Origin: JAVBOW01 sp031550615
Lineage (GTDB): Bacteria > Bacteroidota > Bacteroidia > Bacteroidales > Rikenellaceae
Length of the DNA: 64,000 nucleotides
Direction: 5' to 3'
Assembly (NCBI GenBank): GCA_031550615.1
Contig: JAVBOL010000015.1
Location: 1-64,000 of the forward strand
In this document: positions 7,729 through 16,878 of the stretch, piece after piece
Numbering within the stretch: position 1 is the first letter of the stretch
Layout: each line of letters starts with the position of its first letter
The notes under the pieces: generated by a model
The model's input: the letters and a program-made list of their open reading frames with translations, nothing else
What the model was told of the DNA's origin: nothing
Database searches by the model: none
Position numbers and translations under genes: made by a program

Positions 7729-9159
7729 ATGACAAAATATCTCTGCATCCTTTACGGCCTTGTTCTGATGCAAGGCTGTCTCCGGGATGACTCCGAAATA
7801 GCTTCGATACGGGACGCCTCAATGGATGTTACCCTGATCGTGGAAATCCCCGAGACCCAGGCCCCGCCCTCCCGCTCGATGGACGGCACGCAAGAGAACC
7901 ATATCAACGAGGTGGATATCCTTGTTTTCGGTGTGGACGACTCGGACCCGTACAATGTGGTGGAAACGTTCCGCGAGCATGTGCGCGGGGATGTCGTACA
8001 CAACTCCGTCGTCGATCAGGCATATAAGGTTGAATTGAAGGCCAGGCTTACCGCCACTGCCAACAGCCGTGTGGTTATCGTGGCCAATGCGGGTGCGCAG
8101 GTTGCTTCCGCGCTTTGGGGCCTCAGCGCCGGGGCTCCGAAGAAAACGGTGCTCGAACAGCTCAGATACACTTCCGGCCCGTGGGCAGCCGGCGGGACAG
8201 TAGGGAGTTTCCAGCCCATCCCCATGTATGGCGAAACCGGGAAAGTGAGTGTCACGTTCGGCGCGAAGTTCGGGGGGATACAACTAAGGCGCATGGTCGC
8301 GCGGATAGACGTCGCCAACAGGGAGGAGCGGTTCACCCTGGAGAAAATATACCTGTGCAATTACAACACCGCAGGTTATATCGCTCCCAAATGGAGGACC
8401 AGCGACGGGCAGATAGTTTCGCTTGCCGACCCCAACGTGCCCTCCGATCCGGGCAAACACTCCGGGGCAGCAGTATACACTCCCGCATCCCAAATCATGG
8501 AGGGCGAGATCTACACGTTCGAATCGGCTGCGGCTGACGATGCCGACGAATCGACGCGACGGAACGCGACATGCCTGGTTATCGAAGGGAGATACGAAGG
8601 CGAAAAGAGTTTTTACCGGGTGGACTTCACGTACGACACAACGCCTGAAGGAGAGCCTGTACGGTATATGCCCCTGCTGCGGAATTACAAGTACCAGGTC
8701 AGCATCATCTCAGCCACAGGCCGCGGATACGCCACGTTTGAAGAGGCGCTGGCCTCCTATACCGTTGTGTCGAACCTCAAGACACGTATCCTGTCATACG
8801 ACATGGGCGTAATAAAAGATATAAATTTCAACGGGCAAAATATGCTCGGGGTATCGCAAACCGACTACGTCATATCTTCGTCGGCAGCCCATACTCCATC
8901 GGATATAAACAAATTGTCCGTTTTCACGGATTACGCCCCGGGATGGGTAGCGGAGAAAATCGAAGACGGGACAGGAGGTCCCGCAAGCTGGCTTACACTC
9001 AGCGCAATGGGTGGCGCCGGAGGGGTAATATCGAATGTTTACCTGTTATTCGACGAAAATCCCGGACCGGAGCGGTTGGCATGCATAACCCTTAAAGCGG
9101 GCCGGTTAACGCATAGGATCAATGTGCTGCAGCCGGCACAGCCGCCAATAGCAGAATAA
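7729..9159 (+). CDS. Fimbrillin-like accessory lipoprotein
   Basis: A 476-residue lipoprotein precursor (lipobox MQGC, Cys17). Its layout repeats the first part of the upstream tip protein: strand SMDVTLIVEIP, Arg49 in PPSRSMD, VDILVFG, and a later LRRMVARIDV that matches the tip protein's LARMMARIDV. The C-terminal ~120 residues form a separate beta-rich piece ending RLTHRINVLQPA, which looks BACON-like. The similarity to its neighbour suggests descent from a common pilin by duplication. It is most likely an accessory or adaptor subunit between shaft and tip; which of the two large subunits is outermost cannot be told from sequence. Confidence 0.7.
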   Translation: MTKYLCILYGLVLMQGCLRDDSEIASIRDASMDVTLIVEIPETQAPPSRSMDGTQENHINEVDILVFGVDDSDPYNVVETFREHVRGDVVHNSVVDQAYKVELKARLTATANSRVVIVANAGAQVASALWGLSAGAPKKTVLEQLRYTSGPWAAGGTVGSFQPIPMYGETGKVSVTFGAKFGGIQLRRMVARIDVANREERFTLEKIYLCNYNTAGYIAPKWRTSDGQIVSLADPNVPSDPGKHSGAAVYTPASQIMEGEIYTFESAAADDADESTRRNATCLVIEGRYEGEKSFYRVDFTYDTTPEGEPVRYMPLLRNYKYQVSIISATGRGYATFEEALASYTVVSNLKTRILSYDMGVIKDINFNGQNMLGVSQTDYVISSSAAHTPSDINKLSVFTDYAPGWVAEKIEDGTGGPASWLTLSAMGGAGGVISNVYLLFDENPGPERLACITLKAGRLTHRINVLQPAQPPIAE

Positions 9160-9173
9160 AACAACCGAACACA

Positions 9174-10760
9174 ATGAAATATAAGATCATTATTCTTTTA
9201 GCCTGCCTCACCCCGTCGATGGGATTCAGCCAGAATTCAGGCATCAAAACGAACCTGATTTACGATGCCACAGCGACCATCAACCTGGGAGCCGAATTCC
9301 GGCTTTCGGATCGGATGTCGCTCGATGTGCCGTTAAACTACAATGCATGGACGCTTGAGGGCAATCGCAAATGGAAACATTTCATGGTACAGCCCGAGTT
9401 GCGGTGGTGGACGCGTGAAACCTTTTCCGGCCCGTTCTTCGGACTACACGGCCATTACGCGCTCTATAACATAGGGGCGCTACCCTCCCCGCCTTTCACT
9501 GAATATATGGCGCTGCACCGCCTCGAGGGGTGGCTGGCAGGAGCCGGGGTGACATACGGCTACCGTTGGAACTTATCGTCCAACTGGGGTCTGGAAGCCA
9601 CCCTGGGAGCGGGTTACGCCTATCTGTCCTACGACAAATACCCCTGCTATACCTGCGGCCATAAGATCGGCAGCGAAACGAAGCACTACTTCGGCCCCAC
9701 AAAAGCCGGAATTTCGCTAATATTCAATTTAGGCGGGAAAAAGAGACCGGTCATTATGCCTGTTCCCGCATATATCCCGCAACACGAACCGCAACCGGAA
9801 CCCAAAACGCCCTACGTTCCGCGTTACGAGGTGTGCTATGTCACCCCCGAGGTGGAACAGGTCAAAACACGCAGCGAGTCGGGCCGGGTCTACATCGACT
9901 ATGCGGTCGGAAAATCTGCGGTGGACCCGGGATTCCGCAACAACGCCGCAGAGCTGGAAAAGATATATGCGACGCTGGGTAACGTACGCGAAAACCCCGA
10001 TGCGACCATTACGGGAATCTACATCACCGGATACGCTTCGCCAGAGGGAAGTTACACCGCCAATATGGCGCTATCCGAAAGACGTGCGGCAGCGCTCACA
10101 AAACATGTCGCAACAATCGCCGCCCTGCCCGAAGCGCTGTTTGCCTCGAAAGGCGAAGGCGAGGATTGGACCATGCTCGATACGCTGGTCGCCAGCTCGG
10201 AGATGATGGGAAAATACGCGATACTGGAGATCATCCGCGGCACGGACTCTTTCGATGGCCGGGAAATGAAATTGATGAGGTTGGACGGAGGCGCTCCGTA
10301 CCGGAGTATGAAATCCGAGATATTCCCGCTGCTGCGCCGTTGCGAGTACCGTTTGGACTACACGGTTCTTCCATTTACGGTCGAAAAGGGTCGTCAGGTC
10401 ATTGCAACCCATCCCGGTCTGCTCTCCCTGAATGAAATGTTCCTCATAGCCCAGACTTACCCGTCAGGCTCGGAAGGTTTCCGCGAAACGTTCGAAACCG
10501 CCGCCCGAGTCTTCCTGCAGAGCGACGTGGCCAATCTGAACGCTGCGGCCTCGGCCCTGGCAAGAAAAGACGCGGCCTCGGCCCTGGGTTTCCTTTCGAA
10601 GATCTCTTCGCAGGGACGCTCGTCCGCTTACCATAACAATATGGGCGTTTACTACGGTCTGACCAGAGAGTGGAATAAAGCGAAGACCGAATTCTCCCTG
10701 GCTGCCGACTGCCCCGAAGCCGCAAAGAATGCCGCCGAAACGGTCAAGGCATACGAATGA
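9174..10760 (+). CDS. DUF3575/OmpA-like outer-membrane protein of the fimbrial operon
   Basis: A 528-residue protein with a signal peptide ending near GFSQ. Residues about 20-190 match DUF3575, an outer-membrane barrel-like family (GIKTNLIYDATATINLG, AGVTYGYRW). Residues about 230-330 resemble an OmpA-type peptidoglycan-binding domain (RVYIDYAVGKSAVDP, GITGYASPEGS-like GYASPEG). The C-terminal ~130 residues are helical and TPR-like (NNMGVYYGLTREWNKAKTEF). It starts 14 bases after the accessory pilin and closes the operon. Proteins with DUF3575 are often found next to FimB/Mfa2 genes; a role in anchoring or assembling fimbriae at the cell wall is inference. Confidence 0.75.
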   Translation: MKYKIIILLACLTPSMGFSQNSGIKTNLIYDATATINLGAEFRLSDRMSLDVPLNYNAWTLEGNRKWKHFMVQPELRWWTRETFSGPFFGLHGHYALYNIGALPSPPFTEYMALHRLEGWLAGAGVTYGYRWNLSSNWGLEATLGAGYAYLSYDKYPCYTCGHKIGSETKHYFGPTKAGISLIFNLGGKKRPVIMPVPAYIPQHEPQPEPKTPYVPRYEVCYVTPEVEQVKTRSESGRVYIDYAVGKSAVDPGFRNNAAELEKIYATLGNVRENPDATITGIYITGYASPEGSYTANMALSERRAAALTKHVATIAALPEALFASKGEGEDWTMLDTLVASSEMMGKYAILEIIRGTDSFDGREMKLMRLDGGAPYRSMKSEIFPLLRRCEYRLDYTVLPFTVEKGRQVIATHPGLLSLNEMFLIAQTYPSGSEGFRETFETAARVFLQSDVANLNAAASALARKDAASALGFLSKISSQGRSSAYHNNMGVYYGLTREWNKAKTEFSLAADCPEAAKNAAETVKAYE

Positions 10761-10773
10761 CCCGCACTATGTT

Positions 10774-11892
10774 TTATTGGCTTTTCCTGTAACTCAATAC
10801 GGCCCACGTATTGAATGCGAAAGCAAATCCGCATAGTGCGAAAAACTGCGGTATCATCTCGCCGAATACGCTGCCCTTCAGATAAACCAACCTCATTACC
10901 TGCATGAAATATTTAAGTGGATTGACAGTGGTGATCGCCTGAGCCCATCCGGGCATACTGCCGATGGGAGTGAATAATCCGCTCATAAGGATAAGGATCA
11001 TCATAAAGAAAAACATCACGAACATGGCTTGCTGCATAGTTTCCGAATAGTTGGATATTACCAACCCCATACCGGAAACGACAAGGATGTATATGGTTGC
11101 GAACAGGAAAATAGTGAGTAAACTGCCCTGAGGTAAAATCCCGTAGACCAGTGCCGCAAGCCCCATGCAGATACTCAGTACCGAAAATCCGATAATCCAA
11201 TATGGAATAAGTTTCGCCAACACGAACATCAGTTTTTTCACGGGGGTCACGTTCATCTGCTCGATGGTTCCAGCCTCTTTCTCGCCGACGATATTCAATG
11301 CCGGCAGAAACCCGCACAGCATGGTCAGCAGCATGACCATCAGGGCCGGGACCATAAAGACTTTGTAATCCAAATGGGGGTTGAATTTGTATTGCGGCAT
11401 GACGCTGAACGAGGGGATTTCCGATAATGCGGCTCCCGTTTGTCCACCGTATTCGTTTCTTAGTTCTTCCGCATAATCGGTGATGATGGACGAGAGGTAA
11501 GCAGAGCCCAAGACGCCTTTCGTCCCGTTTACCGAATTGGCAGAGATCATGACACGGCCTACTCCCTCATTAACGAGATTACGCTCAAAATCGTCCTGTA
11601 TTTCGAATATAATATCCGCTTGCCCCGATTCGATGCTTTTGATGGCTTCGGCGCCTGTGGCAGCCACATCCATCACTTTGAAATATCCGGAAGATGCGAT
11701 CTTTTGTATCAGCCGCGCCGAAAAAGGGCTGTGGTCGTTATCAAGGACACATAATTTCACATTCTTGATTTCCTGATTGGCAGCCCAGGGGAAAACCAAC
11801 ATTATCATCAGGGGCATTGCCAAAATTATCCTCGGAAGGAAGGAATTCCGGCGAATTTGCCTGAATTCTTTTTCTAACAGAAATTTCAACAT
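10774..11892 (-). CDS. ABC-2 type permease, YbhR/YbhS-like
   Basis: A 372-residue ABC-2 permease with one membrane helix near residue 25, a large periplasmic part (about 45-170) and five or six helices in the C-terminal half. The segment NIVGEKEAGTIEQMNVTPVK is the conserved cytoplasmic loop of this family. It is the last gene of the TetR-tolC-hlyD-ATPase-ATPase-permease-permease series and lies 6 bases after the preceding permease. The pair resembles E. coli YbhS and YbhR, which form a drug and cation exporter with YbhF and YbhG. It ends 13 bases from the convergent fimbrial operon, with no obvious terminator between. Confidence 0.85.
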   Translation of the reverse strand: MLKFLLEKEFRQIRRNSFLPRIILAMPLMIMLVFPWAANQEIKNVKLCVLDNDHSPFSARLIQKIASSGYFKVMDVAATGAEAIKSIESGQADIIFEIQDDFERNLVNEGVGRVMISANSVNGTKGVLGSAYLSSIITDYAEELRNEYGGQTGAALSEIPSFSVMPQYKFNPHLDYKVFMVPALMVMLLTMLCGFLPALNIVGEKEAGTIEQMNVTPVKKLMFVLAKLIPYWIIGFSVLSICMGLAALVYGILPQGSLLTIFLFATIYILVVSGMGLVISNYSETMQQAMFVMFFFMMILILMSGLFTPIGSMPGWAQAITTVNPLKYFMQVMRLVYLKGSVFGEMIPQFFALCGFAFAFNTWAVLSYRKSQ

Positions 11893-11898
11893 GGCCGT

Positions 11899-13011
11899 CT
11901 AATTTAATCTTATTTTAAATTTACTGAGGCTGAAGACGATAAGTCCGCCGGCCATTGCTGCAAGTACGCCTATCTCTTTAAGTGCAAACTGTATTTCAAC
12001 GCCCTGGACCATTATCTTTTTCACGGCCTCGATATACCAGCGGGCCGGCACCATAGCTGAGACCCACTGCAATATCCGGGGCATGCTTTCCACGGGGAAT
12101 ATCATACCGGACAGCAGCATGATGGGCATCATAAGCCCCATTCCCGAGGCAAGCATCGCCGCCATCTGGGTATTCACCACAGTGGATATAAGCAGCCCCA
12201 GGGACAAGGCCGTAAAAACGAACAGGAGCGATACCGCCACCAGCCAGAACAGGCTCCCCGCAATGGGAACGCCAAGCACAAAAACGGACAGCAGAAGAAT
12301 TGTTATGAAATTGGCAATTGACAAAGTAAAGTAGGGAACCGCCTTCGCAAGGATAATATATATCGGCTTCAGGGGCGAAGAAAGCAGCACCTCCATTGTC
12401 CCCATTTCTTTTTCGCGCACAATGGCGATGGAGGTCATCATGGCGCATATCAGCATCAGGATAAGCCCCATAACGCCCGGAACAAAGTTATAGGCGCTTT
12501 TCCCTTGCGGATTGTACAACATTTTCACCTCGGGCAGGATCCGAAACGGCACATCGTATTGTCCCGTCAATTCCTGTTGATACGAGCCCAAAATGCCGGA
12601 AGCATATCCGGTAAGCATCGATGCCTGGTTGGGGTCGGTTCCGTCGGCGATCAGCTGGATTGCCGCTTCGCCCTTATGCAACAAGTTCCCGGCGAAGTTT
12701 TCGCTAAAAACGACGACAAGATTGATCTTGCCGTATTTGAACACATCGTTGATCTGTTCTGGACTTTGCAACTCTTCGGCAATGGTAAAATATTCGCTTG
12801 CCTGTATGCGCTGTTTGATGCGCTGTGTCGATGCGTCTTTAGACGGGTCGAATACCGCGACCTGCGTATTTTTCACTTCGGTGGTAATGGCAAACCCGAA
12901 CAGCAGTATTTGTATTACCGGCATACCAAGCAATATCAGCATGGTGCGTTTATCACGAAAAATGTGATAAAACTCTTTCCTGACGAATGCAATGAACTGT
13001 TTCACGATCAA
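11899..13011 (-). CDS. ABC-2 type permease, YbhS/YbhR-like
   Basis: A 370-residue permease with the same topology as its downstream neighbour: N-terminal helix, large periplasmic domain, then five or six helices. IVREKEMGTMEVLLSSPLKP is the conserved cytoplasmic loop, and IMLLSGMIFPVESMP is typical near the end of the membrane block. Its start overlaps the end of the ATPase gene by 4 bases (ATGA type), so the two are translationally coupled. Together the two permeases should form the heterodimeric membrane channel of an efflux pump. Confidence 0.85.
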   Translation of the reverse strand: MIVKQFIAFVRKEFYHIFRDKRTMLILLGMPVIQILLFGFAITTEVKNTQVAVFDPSKDASTQRIKQRIQASEYFTIAEELQSPEQINDVFKYGKINLVVVFSENFAGNLLHKGEAAIQLIADGTDPNQASMLTGYASGILGSYQQELTGQYDVPFRILPEVKMLYNPQGKSAYNFVPGVMGLILMLICAMMTSIAIVREKEMGTMEVLLSSPLKPIYIILAKAVPYFTLSIANFITILLLSVFVLGVPIAGSLFWLVAVSLLFVFTALSLGLLISTVVNTQMAAMLASGMGLMMPIMLLSGMIFPVESMPRILQWVSAMVPARWYIEAVKKIMVQGVEIQFALKEIGVLAAMAGGLIVFSLSKFKIRLN

Positions 13012-13751
13012 TCTGCTTTTCGGATCGCCTTACGCGCCAATTGCTGGAAAACGTCGTCCATTGTCGTTGCATGGAATTGACGGCGCAGGTTTTCGGGAGA
13101 ATCCAGCGCCTCGATCCTGCCGTCCACCATGATGGATACCCGGTTGCAATACTCGGCTTCATCCATATAGTGCGTAGTGACGAAAACCGTAATCCCCCTG
13201 TCGGCTGCCTGGTAGATAAGTTCCCAGAATTGTCTGCGGGTAACGGGGTCGACACCTCCGGTAGGTTCATCCAGGAACACTACTTTAGGCTCGTGGAAAA
13301 TGGACACCGAAAACGATAATTTTTGTTTCCATCCTAAAGGCAACGACTTCACAAGCGTATTTCGGTCGGCTTCAAATCCGAGCTCATGTAAAATTTCGTC
13401 TGTTTTGGAAGCGATCGCCTTTCCCTTCATTCCGTAAATCCCACCGAAGAGCCGCAGGTTTTCCCACACTTTCAGGTCTTCGTAGAGGGAGAAGCGCTGG
13501 CTCATGTATCCGATATTTTTCTTGACCTGTTCCGATTGTTTGAAAATATCGAATCCAGCGACGCTCCCTTTGCCGGATGTGGGATGGCTTAACCCGCATA
13601 ACATACGCATTGCTGTCGTCTTGCCGGCGCCGTTGGCCCCGAGGAATCCGAATATCTCGCCACTATCGACGCTGAAAGATATATTGTCGACCGCAGTGAA
13701 ATCCCCAAACCGTTTGGTCAGGTTTTCCGTATATATAACTTTATCTTTCAT
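13008..13751 (-). CDS. ABC transporter ATPase, corresponds to the C-terminal half of YbhF
   Basis: A 247-residue ATPase with Walker A GANGAGKTTAMR, Walker B VVFLDEPTGGVDP and switch His in VTTHYMDEAEYC. The signature motif is not LSGGQ but LPLGWKQKLSFS, a variant also known from the second ATPase half of YbhF-type proteins. E. coli YbhF carries both halves in one polypeptide; here they are separate genes that overlap by 4 bases, so they probably assemble as a heterodimer. It lies directly upstream of the two permeases and overlaps the first by 4 bases. Confidence 0.88.
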   Translation of the reverse strand: MKDKVIYTENLTKRFGDFTAVDNISFSVDSGEIFGFLGANGAGKTTAMRMLCGLSHPTSGKGSVAGFDIFKQSEQVKKNIGYMSQRFSLYEDLKVWENLRLFGGIYGMKGKAIASKTDEILHELGFEADRNTLVKSLPLGWKQKLSFSVSIFHEPKVVFLDEPTGGVDPVTRRQFWELIYQAADRGITVFVTTHYMDEAEYCNRVSIMVDGRIEALDSPENLRRQFHATTMDDVFQQLARKAIRKAD

Positions 13752-14662
13752 CTCTTTGATCTCTTTGACAATAACATGAAGCAGTCTTCCACCGTCGGCT
13801 GAATATTTTGAACCTCGATATCCGAGTGCCCTTTAGCCGCCAAATATGTTCGCAGGTCTTCAATTCGGATACCCTTATCGACGGTAATATGGAATCTTTC
13901 CCCGAATGAAAATGACGATATGACAGAAGGGTGATCGCGCAGATCCTTTAACAGGCGGTGCATCCGGTCGGTACGCACAGCCCAGAGCGTTTCGGGATAA
14001 GCGGCAATGATATTCTGCGGTGAGTCGACCTGCATGAATTCCCCGTCCTGTATCAATGCGATACGGTCGCAAAGCGTGGCTTCATCCATATAGGGAGTAG
14101 AGGCGAGAATGGTAATCCCCTGCCCTTTCAACTTCATCAGCATCTCCCAGAACTCCTTGCGCGATACGGGGTCCACGCCTGTGGTCGGCTCGTCGAGGAA
14201 CAGCACGGTCGGCTTATGTATCAAGGCGCAACTTAACGCCAGTTTTTGCTTCATACCGCCTGAAAGCTTTCCCGCTTTACGATCTTTGAATGGTTCTATC
14301 TGTTTGTAAATATCCTCTATCAGATGATAGTTTTCCCTGACGGTGGTTTTGAAAACCGTGGCGAAGAAGTTCAGGTTCTCCTCTACGGTCAAATCCTGGT
14401 AAAGCGAAAATTTGCCGGGCATGTATCCTATTACGTTACGGATTTTCCTGTAATCCTTTACCACGTCCAGCCCGTCAACCCTCGCGCTGCCGCTGTCGGC
14501 AAGCAAAAGCGTCGTCAATATGCGGAAAAGGGTTGTCTTTCCGGCTCCGTCGGGGCCTATGATGCCGTAAATTTCGCCCCGGGCAACATCGAAACTCAAG
14601 TCCTTTAAGGCCCGTACATTGCCGTATGATTTACATATACCGTCTACCGAAAGGGCATTCAT
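13748..14662 (-). CDS. ABC transporter ATPase, corresponds to the N-terminal half of YbhF
   Basis: A 304-residue ATPase with Walker A GPDGAGKTTLFR, signature LSGGMKQKLALS, Walker B VLFLDEPTTGVDP and STPYMDEATLCD in place of the usual switch histidine motif. After about residue 215 comes a ~90-residue tail (CFMLLSKR at the end) typical of drug-export ATPases. Histidine in the H-loop is replaced by proline-tyrosine here, so hydrolysis may depend mainly on its partner; that is inference. It follows the HlyD gene by 6 bases and overlaps the second ATPase gene by 4. Confidence 0.88.
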   Translation of the reverse strand: MNALSVDGICKSYGNVRALKDLSFDVARGEIYGIIGPDGAGKTTLFRILTTLLLADSGSARVDGLDVVKDYRKIRNVIGYMPGKFSLYQDLTVEENLNFFATVFKTTVRENYHLIEDIYKQIEPFKDRKAGKLSGGMKQKLALSCALIHKPTVLFLDEPTTGVDPVSRKEFWEMLMKLKGQGITILASTPYMDEATLCDRIALIQDGEFMQVDSPQNIIAAYPETLWAVRTDRMHRLLKDLRDHPSVISSFSFGERFHITVDKGIRIEDLRTYLAAKGHSDIEVQNIQPTVEDCFMLLSKRSKR

Positions 14663-14668
14663 GGCCTC

Positions 14669-15568
14669 TTAATTGATTTTAATTTCCCCGTACATTCCCA
14701 TTTTTATATAACCGTCGTTCTTTACGGCTACCTTAATGGCATACACCAGATTGGCGCGTTCGTTGCGGGTTTGGATGGTTTTCGGGGTGAACTCGGCCTT
14801 GTCGGAGATCCATGTGATCGTCCCCGGATATTCTTTGCGGTCCGACTGCCCCTGGTCGGCATATACCCTCACCTGCTGCCCTATTTTCAACGAAGTCAAT
14901 TGGTCGGCGGTGATGTAAACCCTCAGGTCCATATTTTCGATATCGGCCACCTTGAACAGGGCCCGTCCCTGCGCGGCCAACTCGCCACGCTGGGCATATT
15001 TTGACAGGACAACCCCGCCGATAGGGCTGGAAATAACGCTCTTGTGTATCTGGTCTTCGATCTGTGCGACCTGCGCTTCCAATCCCAGGCTTTCTTCCGC
15101 GACGGCCCTGTTGCTGTTTTCCAGCGTTTCAGTTTGGGCGGACAGTTGTTTTTCGAGCAAGGTAATCTGGGAGTTGATGTCGTCCAACTGTTTTTGGTTG
15201 GCGGCATTTGATTCAACCAGATTTTCGTACCGTTTCCGCTCGGCTCTCTGCGTGGCGATTTGTTGCCGGATGGAGGCAACTTGTTTGGAAACGTCATAAT
15301 GGCGGCTTCCTACGGCTTTCATATTAGCCAGCAGTTGCACTTTCTTCAGATACAGTTGCGTGGTATCGATGCAGCCTATTTGTTTTCCCGCCTCCAGGTT
15401 TTGGCCCTCCTGGATGTCGAATCGCACAAGTTCGCCAGTGCTTTGGGCGGAGACGATGACTTCCGTAGCTTCAAAAACGCCCGACGCGTCATAGTCCCCG
15501 TCGCCGTTTCCGCATGAGGCTGTAATGGTTGCGGCTATTGCTATTGCAATAAATTTACCCGGTTTCAT
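14669..15568 (-). CDS. HlyD-family membrane fusion lipoprotein, YbhG-like
   Basis: A 299-residue periplasmic adaptor. The N-terminus has a signal with lipobox ITASC, so it is probably lipid-anchored. It has the split lipoyl domain of the family (VSAQSTGELVRFDIQEGQ and later SSPIGGVVLSKYAQRGELA) and a long helical hairpin between them (about residues 75-165) rich in Glu, Gln and Lys. It should bridge the inner-membrane permeases and the TolC protein encoded just upstream (12-base gap). YbhG of E. coli has the same role and gene context. Confidence 0.88.
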   Translation of the reverse strand: MKPGKFIAIAIAATITASCGNGDGDYDASGVFEATEVIVSAQSTGELVRFDIQEGQNLEAGKQIGCIDTTQLYLKKVQLLANMKAVGSRHYDVSKQVASIRQQIATQRAERKRYENLVESNAANQKQLDDINSQITLLEKQLSAQTETLENSNRAVAEESLGLEAQVAQIEDQIHKSVISSPIGGVVLSKYAQRGELAAQGRALFKVADIENMDLRVYITADQLTSLKIGQQVRVYADQGQSDRKEYPGTITWISDKAEFTPKTIQTRNERANLVYAIKVAVKNDGYIKMGMYGEIKIN

Positions 15569-15580
15569 ATTTTCTGTCTT

Positions 15581-16849
15581 TTAATTGTTTGTCGCGAACT
15601 TGAGGTTGTAGATGGCAAGCAAAAGCTCCATTTCGTGAAGTATCTTATCCTGAATGGCTATTTGCTCGGCGTTGATATCGCGCGCCAGATCGCTTCCGGA
15701 GAGGGTCCCGTTAGCCATTTTGGCCTCCGACGCGCGTTTTACCGAACCCCTCAACGAAATTATTTCATCGTCGTATTTCAGCTGGTCGAAATATGTGTTT
15801 ATGTTATTGTCCTTTTGCACGATATCGAGGTTGGTATTGAAGAGGAAAGTTTCGCGTTGCGCCTCTACCGAACGGATGTTGGTCCGGATCTGTTTCCTGC
15901 TGTCCTTTTGCGTGTAGAAATTCCCGATATTCCATGATATCCTGGCTCCGAGGATATAGTAAGCCGAAAAATCGTTTTCCAGCATATTTAAACCGGGCTT
16001 ACCGTATCCGCCTGTGGCAAAAAGCCCTAATTTCGGCATCAACCCGGCGTTTATTTTGCGGTTTTTTGTTTCGAGGTTCCTGATCCGGGCGTCGAACAGA
16101 TCGAGCTCGGGGCGGTTAATCGCGTTAATGTCAGGACGCGTTGCATCCGGCTTTACAAACTCGGCATTCGCATTCAGTTGCTCACCGAGGAGCTTCGACA
16201 GCATTTCGGTGTATGCTTTTTTGGTGTTCATGAACCGTGTCATGTTCTGCTCCGCCCTCAATTGGTCAACCCTGATCGCGTCCAAATCGGACTGGTTGGC
16301 AATGCCGTTTTGCATATAAGACCGCAACTTTTCGTAGTTCCGTTTAAGGTCGTCCTGCAATAATTGGTTCTGGCGGATTTGGGCGTCCGCAAGCAGTATC
16401 CCGAAATAAAGCTGGTTGACCCTCTCGTTTATAGAGTATATATTTACTTCATTATTCTTCTTTTCGACCTCTGATGCCGTGCGTATACCATCCTTTTGGG
16501 ACTCGATGGCCCCACCGTCCCATAACGTCTGGTTGACTTCTATGGTTGCGCCGTATTGGTCCCTGCTCAATGCCGGGACACTCATACCATGTATACCCAA
16601 CCGGGAAAAATCGACCGGCAGTTGTGTCACATCCGATTGCCAGGTCGCTTTGGCCGAAAACATTATTTGGGGCAGGTACCCTTTGTTGGCATTCGACAGG
16701 TTGTACTCCCTGGTCTTTTCGATCAGATCGTACTGCTTGATAAGAGGGTAGTTTGCCTGGGCTTTACGGTAACACTCCTCGATGGTTATCTGAGCGAAAC
16801 CCGTAAGGTGACCGAATGACAATAAACTCAGGATGATGGTCTTTTTCAT
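15581..16849 (-). CDS. TolC-family outer-membrane efflux protein
   Basis: A 422-residue protein with a signal peptide cut near GFAQ. It begins ITIEECYRKAQANYPLIKQYDL, the usual start of an OEP repeat, and has a second repeat after about residue 210. I chose ATG 16849 because it starts the signal peptide; an in-frame ATG 33 bases further up adds an unrelated leader. It is the first structural gene after the TetR gene (29-base gap) and forms the outer-membrane exit of the tripartite pump encoded downstream. Confidence 0.88.
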   Translation of the reverse strand: MKKTIILSLLSFGHLTGFAQITIEECYRKAQANYPLIKQYDLIEKTREYNLSNANKGYLPQIMFSAKATWQSDVTQLPVDFSRLGIHGMSVPALSRDQYGATIEVNQTLWDGGAIESQKDGIRTASEVEKKNNEVNIYSINERVNQLYFGILLADAQIRQNQLLQDDLKRNYEKLRSYMQNGIANQSDLDAIRVDQLRAEQNMTRFMNTKKAYTEMLSKLLGEQLNANAEFVKPDATRPDINAINRPELDLFDARIRNLETKNRKINAGLMPKLGLFATGGYGKPGLNMLENDFSAYYILGARISWNIGNFYTQKDSRKQIRTNIRSVEAQRETFLFNTNLDIVQKDNNINTYFDQLKYDDEIISLRGSVKRASEAKMANGTLSGSDLARDINAEQIAIQDKILHEMELLLAIYNLKFATNN

Positions 16850-16878
16850 GGTGACAGTATTGGTCTGTGGATAAAAGC

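Noticed and set aside
6622..7773. Another long minus-strand open frame across the tip gene end
   Set aside because: Opposite a well-supported plus-strand gene with domain matches; no recognisable protein.
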